Positions 4,970-7,205 of a DNA stretch of 7,205 nt are shown in pieces; within the stretch, counting starts at the first letter, position 1, and each line of letters opens with the position of its first letter. The notes beneath the pieces were generated by a model. That model was not told the origin of the DNA, searched no databases, and worked only from the letters and a program-made list of their open reading frames with translations. The stretch is from assembly GCA_005885325.1 (NCBI GenBank), contig VAYX01000187.1, forward strand, positions 1-7,205. Reading direction: 5' to 3'. The position numbers and the translations under genes are program-made. The DNA is from Actinomycetota bacterium. Lineage in GTDB: Bacteria > Actinomycetota > UBA4738 > HRBIN12.

Positions 4970-6538
4970 ATGGCAGAGCAGGGCTTCCGCATCACCTACG
5001 CGACCATGTCGGCCGACAACGAGGAGCTGCACAAGGCCTACGAGCGAGGCATCGAGGTGGCCCGGTCCTGGCTGGGGCAGCGCCACCCGTTCTACGTGAA
5101 CGGAGAGGCTAGGCAGGGGAGTGGAACCAAGGAGGAACGATCCCCGATCGACCACGATCTGGTGATCGGGGAGTTCGCCCAGGCCACCCGGGAGGACGTT
5201 CGGGACGCCGTGGCGGCAGCAACGGCCTTCGCGCCGGCCTGGGCGACGACCCCGTGGGAGGAGCGGGTGGCGCTGGTTCGCAAGGCCGCCGACCTCATCT
5301 CCGAACGGCGAAGTGAGCTCGCGGCGCTCATGGCCATGGAGGTCGGGAAGAACCGGCTGGAAGCGCTGGGCGACGTGGAGGAGTCGGCCGACCTGCTCAG
5401 GTGGAACTGCAACGAGATGGAGAAGCACGACGGCTTCACCACCCCGATGCAGTCCATGGGCTCGCCGGGCGAGTACGTGGACGTCCTCCGGCCCTACGGC
5501 GTATGGGCCGTGATCAGCCCGTTCAACTTCCCGATGGCCCTGGCCGCGGGCCCATCGAGCGGCGCGCTCGTCGCCGGCAACTGCGTGGTGTTCAAGCCGG
5601 CCCATCTCGGTGCCTTCACCGGCCTCAAGCTGTACGAGGTCTACCGGGACGCCGGCATCCCGCCGGCGGCGTTCCAATTCCTGTCGGGTCCGGGGAGCGT
5701 CGTGGGCGAGGAGCTGGTCAACCATCCGGACGTCGATGGCATCACCTTCACCGGCTCCTACGAGGTGGGGATGGGCATCTACAAGGGGTTCGCCAAGGAC
5801 TTCCCCAAGCCGGTGATCTGCGAGATGGGCGGGAAGAACCCGGCCGTGGTCACCGAGAAGGCGGACCTGGACAAGGCGACGGACGGTGTGCTGCGCTCTG
5901 CGTTCGGCTACGGGGGGCAGAAGTGCTCGGCCAACTCGCGTGTCTACGTGCACCGGAAGGTGTACGACGAGTTCGTGCAGCTCCTCAAGGAGAAGACGGA
6001 GAAGATCAGGATCGGCGACCCGCTGGAGAAGGACGTGTACCTGGGACCGGTTATCGACGACGGCGCGGTGGCCACGTTCGAGGAGGCCTCGGCGGAGGCA
6101 AGGAAGAACGGGAACGTCGTCGTCGGAGGTGACCGGCTGAAGGACGGCGACCTGGCCCGGGGGAACTTCGTCCAGCCCACGGTGGTCGAGGTGCCGCTCG
6201 ACTCGTGGATCTGGAAGCGGGAGCTGTTCGTGCCGTTCGTCTCGGTCGCGCCCTACGACGAACTGGACCAGGCGCTCCGGTTGGCGAACGACACCGAGTA
6301 CGGCCTCACGGCGGGGTTCTACAGCGAGGATCGCGGCGAGATCCAGCGGTTCCTCGACACGATCGAGGCAGGCGTCGTGTACGTGAACCGCCGGGCCGGC
6401 GCGACGACGGGGGCTTGGCCGGGGGTGCAGCCCTTCGGCGGCTGGAAGGGCTCCGGGACGAGCGGGAAGGCCGGCGGTGGCCCCTACTACGTCCAGCAAT
6501 ACCTGCGCGAGCAGTCCCGAACGGTGATCGAGGAGTGA
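4970..6538 (+). CDS. L-glutamate gamma-semialdehyde (P5C) dehydrogenase
   Basis: An NAD-dependent aldehyde dehydrogenase (RocA/PruA/ALDH4 type, 522 residues, close to the usual 515-545). It oxidises glutamate semialdehyde, the open form of P5C, to glutamate, completing proline breakdown. Catalytic residues are visible: Asn186 in SPFNFP (oxyanion hole), Glu285 in CEMGGKNP (general base) and Cys319 in GGQKCSANSR (nucleophile). The C-terminal part, with GVQPFGGWKGSGTSGKAGG and GGPYYVQQYLREQS, is characteristic of P5C dehydrogenase rather than other aldehyde dehydrogenases. The start is fixed by AGGAGG 8 nt upstream. The gene has its own predicted promoter, is separated from proline dehydrogenase by the opposite-strand hydrolase-family gene, and overlaps the next gene by GTGA. 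Confidence 0.95.
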   Translation: MAEQGFRITYATMSADNEELHKAYERGIEVARSWLGQRHPFYVNGEARQGSGTKEERSPIDHDLVIGEFAQATREDVRDAVAAATAFAPAWATTPWEERVALVRKAADLISERRSELAALMAMEVGKNRLEALGDVEESADLLRWNCNEMEKHDGFTTPMQSMGSPGEYVDVLRPYGVWAVISPFNFPMALAAGPSSGALVAGNCVVFKPAHLGAFTGLKLYEVYRDAGIPPAAFQFLSGPGSVVGEELVNHPDVDGITFTGSYEVGMGIYKGFAKDFPKPVICEMGGKNPAVVTEKADLDKATDGVLRSAFGYGGQKCSANSRVYVHRKVYDEFVQLLKEKTEKIRIGDPLEKDVYLGPVIDDGAVATFEEASAEARKNGNVVVGGDRLKDGDLARGNFVQPTVVEVPLDSWIWKRELFVPFVSVAPYDELDQALRLANDTEYGLTAGFYSEDRGEIQRFLDTIEAGVVYVNRRAGATTGAWPGVQPFGGWKGSGTSGKAGGGPYYVQQYLREQSRTVIEE

Positions 6539-7205
6539 GCGCCCCGGAGATCGCCGACCTCGCGGCGGCCCAAGCCCCCCGGCTCATCACTGCGGTGCCC
6601 GGACCAGAGGCGCTGGCCCGCATCGAGCGGGACCGTAAGGTCACCAGCCCCTCGCTCCCGCGCGCGTACCCGTTCGTGCCCCGGCGCGGCTCCGGCTCGG
6701 TGGTCGAAGATGTCGACGGCAACCTGTTCCTGGACCTGAACGCCGGGATCGCCGTGACCTCCACCGGTCACGCGCACCCCAGCGTCGTCGATGCCATCCA
6801 GCGACAGGCCGAGGAGCTGATCCACTACTCGGCGAGCGACTTCTTCCTCCCGATCTACTCGGATGTCTGCGAACGGCTCGACCGGATCGCGGGCATGTCG
6901 AAGCCGGCCAGGAGCTTCCTGACGAACTCGGGAACCGAGGCGGTGGAGGCCGGCATCAAGCTCGCGCGGTACGCGACAGGCCGGCAGTACGTGATCGCGT
7001 TCTTCGGGTCGTTCCACGGACGGTCGTACGGCAGCGTGTCGCTGACGGCGAGCAAGGCCCGGTACCGGACGGGGTTCGGGCCGCTCCTGCCCGGCGTGCT
7101 GCACTCGTTCTTCGGCGACTTCGAGTACCTGGAGGAGGTCCTGTTCAAGCGGTTGGTATCGCCGCACGAGGTGGCCGCGATCGTCGTCGAGCCCATCCTC
7201 GGCGA
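6535..7205 (+). CDS. Class III aminotransferase (ornithine, acetylornithine or GABA type), 3' partial
   Basis: A fold-type I, PLP-dependent aminotransferase; 223 full codons are visible and the frame is still open at the window end. Family features are VEDVDGNLFLDLNAGIAV (about 57-74), STGHAHP, the PLP phosphate-binding SGTEA (132-136) and FGSFHGRSYG. The PLP-binding lysine lies beyond the window. GTG 6535 overlaps the previous stop as GTGA, with GAGGA directly before it, so translation is probably coupled. The N-terminal PGPEALARIERD block fits the family start. The sequence resembles the branch holding archaeal ornithine aminotransferases and broad-specificity amino acid racemases. Beside P5C dehydrogenase an ornithine delta-aminotransferase, which makes glutamate semialdehyde, would fit best, but GABA or another omega-amine acceptor cannot be excluded. 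Confidence 0.85.
   Translation, partial: MSAPEIADLAAAQAPRLITAVPGPEALARIERDRKVTSPSLPRAYPFVPRRGSGSVVEDVDGNLFLDLNAGIAVTSTGHAHPSVVDAIQRQAEELIHYSASDFFLPIYSDVCERLDRIAGMSKPARSFLTNSGTEAVEAGIKLARYATGRQYVIAFFGSFHGRSYGSVSLTASKARYRTGFGPLLPGVLHSFFGDFEYLEEVLFKRLVSPHEVAAIVVEPILG

Noticed and set aside
4754..6499. Long open frame on the minus strand (581 codons) opposite P5C dehydrogenase.
   Set aside because: A codon-bias shadow of a well-identified aldehyde dehydrogenase; no recognisable domain.
1..7205. CRISPR arrays, insertion sequences, integrase or attachment sites, toxin-antitoxin or phage genes.
   Set aside because: No regularly spaced repeats, terminal inverted repeats, transposase motifs or paired small toxin-like ORFs were seen. 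Composition is even, apart from the AT-richer pocket at about 1780-1900.

Overview
The window is GC-rich throughout, with strongly G/C-biased third codon positions. It opens inside a gene that looks like mshA, the glycosyltransferase that starts mycothiol synthesis. Mycothiol is essentially confined to Actinomycetota, so the source is most likely a member of that phylum. The weak match of the proteins to the best-known genera as I remember them suggests a deep-branching or uncultured lineage, but this is inference. The window is cut inside a gene at both ends.

Layout. Positions 1-1777 (+) hold the 3' part of mshA, then a closely spaced RimJ/RimL-type GNAT acetyltransferase. Positions 1778-2200 hold no protein gene. 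They contain a good sigma70-type promoter (1871-1899) followed by about 295 nt rich in potential hairpins, ending exactly at a start codon that has no Shine-Dalgarno sequence. Positions 2201-4011 (+) form a tight set: a monofunctional proline dehydrogenase, a pyrroline-5-carboxylate (P5C) reductase with an apparent in-frame internal deletion, and a 38-residue very basic small ORF. Positions 4027-4809 (-) carry a fumarylacetoacetate hydrolase-family gene, convergent with the previous set and sharing a compact hairpin with it. Positions 4810-4969 are a divergent promoter region. Positions 4970-7205 (+) carry a P5C dehydrogenase translationally coupled (GTGA overlap) to a class III aminotransferase that runs off the end.

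Biology. Proline dehydrogenase makes P5C from proline, P5C dehydrogenase oxidises it to glutamate, and the aminotransferase, if it acts on ornithine, would supply a second stream of glutamate semialdehyde/P5C. P5C reductase would run the first step backwards, so its place beside proline dehydrogenase, together with its missing segment, is notable. The most interesting unexplained element is the structured leader upstream of proline dehydrogenase. It contains a duplicated motif and competing pairings next to the start codon, which would fit a cis-regulatory RNA or a separate small RNA. I could not match it to any RNA family I know.
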